Origin: Pomphorhynchus laevis | Lineage: Eukaryota > Acanthocephala > Palaeacanthocephala > Echinorhynchida > Pomphorhynchidae | DNA length: 64,000 nucleotides | NCBI GenBank assembly: GCA_012934845.2 | Contig: WNNJ02000308.1 | Location: 62,001-126,000, forward strand | Direction: 5' to 3' | In this document: one piece after another, positions 62,936 to 64,000 of the stretch | How the letters are laid out: the number at the start of each line of letters is the position of its first letter | How positions within the stretch are numbered: position 1 is the first letter of the stretch | The notes under the pieces: generated by a model | What the model saw: only the letters and a program-made list of their open reading frames with translations | The model's database searches: none | Told to the model about the DNA's origin: nothing | Program-made: the position numbers and the translations under genes

Positions 62936-62992
62936 TGTGGTCATGTAAGCGTGCGCTGGCACGCATTTGCCACGTTAAAATAAATCGTTTTT
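62936..62992 (+). promoter_or_regulatory. L2-B 3' terminal hairpin
   Basis: GTGGTCATGTAA is followed by GCGTGC-GCTG-GCACGC (62949-62964), ATTTGCCACGTTAAAATAAA and a T-rich end. The 6-bp stem is perfect. Sequence between the ORF2 stop and this hairpin is only about 30 nt. Confidence 0.65.
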
Positions 62993-63075
62993 TATCTGTT
63001 CCGCGACTAAATTGTGGCAACTTAGTAGAAAGTTGTTGTTGTTTTTCGTCTGTTCTTCCTACGGGATCTTGAACA

Positions 63076-63465
63076 ATGAATGCAAGTGCAGCGAAAAGAA
63101 CTTCAAATTTAAAAGATCCCGTTTATCGCGAACACAGTTCAGGCGAACCTGAAACGTGTCATAGTCATATGACATCTATTTCTTCGCCAAATTTATTCAT
63201 TTCAGAGTTACAAGTTCAGGAAATTATGACGATGGATCACCAAAGCCGAAATTCAGCCCGCATCTGGATAGGGGAACAACGACATTCGCACACGATGCAG
63301 ACATTATTTTTGCCTCAAAGGTTCTCCTACCAGATTATTGAAGATCTTGATGTGAATGAACGTAAACGTCTGTGCTAAGTTAAACAAGTTTTAAAAGCGT
63401 GCTTAGATTCCGAAGAGACGAACTTAACGATCGAAAATTTTCAGGTTGTGAGGCGGACTCGGTGG
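63076..63465 (+). pseudogene. CR1-like ORF1 C-terminal part
   Basis: The frame starting MNASAAKRTSNLKDPVYR ends at a stop at 63376-63378. The same frame continues VKQVLKACLDSEETNLTIEN and FQVVRRTRWH to a second stop near 63,465. This final motif (L-x-I-x-NF-x-VV-x-R with RW) is the ORF1 ending also seen in the L2 copies and in the CR1 at 16.3 kb. The part in between is poorly conserved. It belongs to the CR1 whose endonuclease follows. Confidence 0.5.
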
Positions 63466-63599
63466 CATTAGATCCCTTTTTTAGGTAAATGTTTTCAGAA
63501 TCCTTTCGTCGCTTCTACATCATCTAATATTCAAAGATTTGAATATCTTGGTTGCTTATGTAATATTGTTGAGTACAGTTCCTTCTTGTGGTTTGCTCT

Positions 63600-64000
63600 C
63601 AGTGGTTCCTATAATGGTGGCGGAAATTGCTACAATGTGAGTAGTGATCAGCGGTCCGCCTCTGTCAACTCTGGTTGTGTGATTTTGTACACCAATGATC
63701 GTAGCATTCTCTTTAAAATTAATAAATTAAGACTTTGTGTCCAGATACACATCCGTTGTTAGTGGCTATAACCGAAACTTGGTTACACTATGATATTATA
63801 GACGCCGAGATTGATGTAACGAATTATTCCTCTTATCGGGCGGATATAACCAGTAATAGAAGTGGTGGAGTGATTCTTTATGTGCATAACAGTGTAACGT
63901 TCAAGTTAATATATGTAAAATCAGAATCACGAATTGAGGCTTTCTAGGGTAGCATATCGCTACCTACTCATGGATCAGTCATTATCGGTCTAATCTATCG
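63600..64000 (+). pseudogene. CR1-like endonuclease start (element continues beyond window)
   Basis: GCVILYTNDRSILFKINKLR (about 63,678-63,733) is the N-terminal endonuclease motif. After a one-base frame change 63735-63947 gives LVAITETWLHYDIIDAEIDV and SYRADITSNRSGGVILYVHN, matching ITETWIHPDIIDSEI at 49.9 kb. A stop at 63945-63947 is followed by GSISLPTHGSVIIGLIYR in frame. The RT would lie to the right of the window. Confidence 0.65.

Larger units (their letters stand above)
58541..62990 (+). mobile_element. L2-like LINE, subfamily B, full-length, few breaks
   Basis: This 4.45-kb element has a 5' UTR (TTTCAGTTCCAGATT at 58,549), ORF1, ORF2 overlapping by 37 nt, a 3' UTR with a perfect hairpin, and a short T-rich end. 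It is clearly less AT-rich than the window. Only three breaks are evident: one stop and one frame change in ORF1, and one frame change in ORF2. It is the best template for recognising the truncated L2-B copies at 23.5-27 kb. Confidence 0.85.

Overview
This window looks like repeat-dense nuclear DNA from an invertebrate animal that I cannot name. It is AT-rich, has no operons, and is built almost wholly from retrotransposons inserted into one another. Non-LTR elements (LINEs) of at least five kinds are present: CR1-like, L2-like in two subfamilies, elements with a restriction-like endonuclease (RLE, R2/NeSL-type architecture), an RTE fragment and a decayed I/R1-like fragment. Beside them are two Penelope-like elements (PLEs) of the type with an N-terminal GIY-YIG nuclease (Naiad-like), one hAT DNA transposon with intact ends, and a tRNA-derived SINE-like sequence.

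Layout. 1-1.3 kb: 3' part of a CR1 with an unbroken reverse transcriptase (RT) frame. 1.3-6 kb: SINE, then RLE elements and their repeated 3' tails. 6-9 kb: CR1 pieces, a 21-bp minisatellite and a rearranged CR1 with an inverted duplication. 8.9-13.5 kb: nearly full-length L2 (subfamily A) with fourteen 13-bp repeats in its 5' region. 13.5-17.4 kb: CR1, minus strand. 17.4-22.7 kb: second L2-A copy, minus strand, split by a 2,999-bp hAT element with a perfect 8-bp target-site duplication. 23.5-27 kb: two 5'-truncated L2-B pieces around a CR1 tail. 27.8-29 kb: old I/R1-like RT. 29-35.3 kb: a 1.08-kb direct duplication that brackets a mucin-like open frame, then a PLE interrupted by an RTE piece. 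35.3-39.5 kb: palindromes, a probable host exon of a protein disulfide isomerase, an RLE-LINE fragment and a 127-bp satellite array. 39.6-44.3 kb: old L2 remnant and an unrecognised family of inverted and direct repeats. 44.3-45.6 kb: HSP90 pseudogene. 46-49.3 kb: RLE element joined to a 5'-truncated PLE. 49.4-57.5 kb: three CR1 copies in both orientations plus remnants. 58.5-63 kb: full-length L2-B. 63-64 kb: start of another CR1 running off the window.

How it fits together. Only two stretches look like host protein-coding sequence that may still be functional: the PDI-like exon (36548-36719, minus) and, much less surely, the Thr/Ser-rich frame near 30.5-30.9 kb. The most informative features are comparative. 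The two L2 subfamilies keep the same 37-nt ORF1/ORF2 overlap. Several L2 3' ends keep a hairpin by paired base changes. Two L2-A copies share a stop in the RT motif GVPQ. Tails of different LINE clades carry the same CATTTGC core. All family calls come from motifs read by eye; no database search was run.
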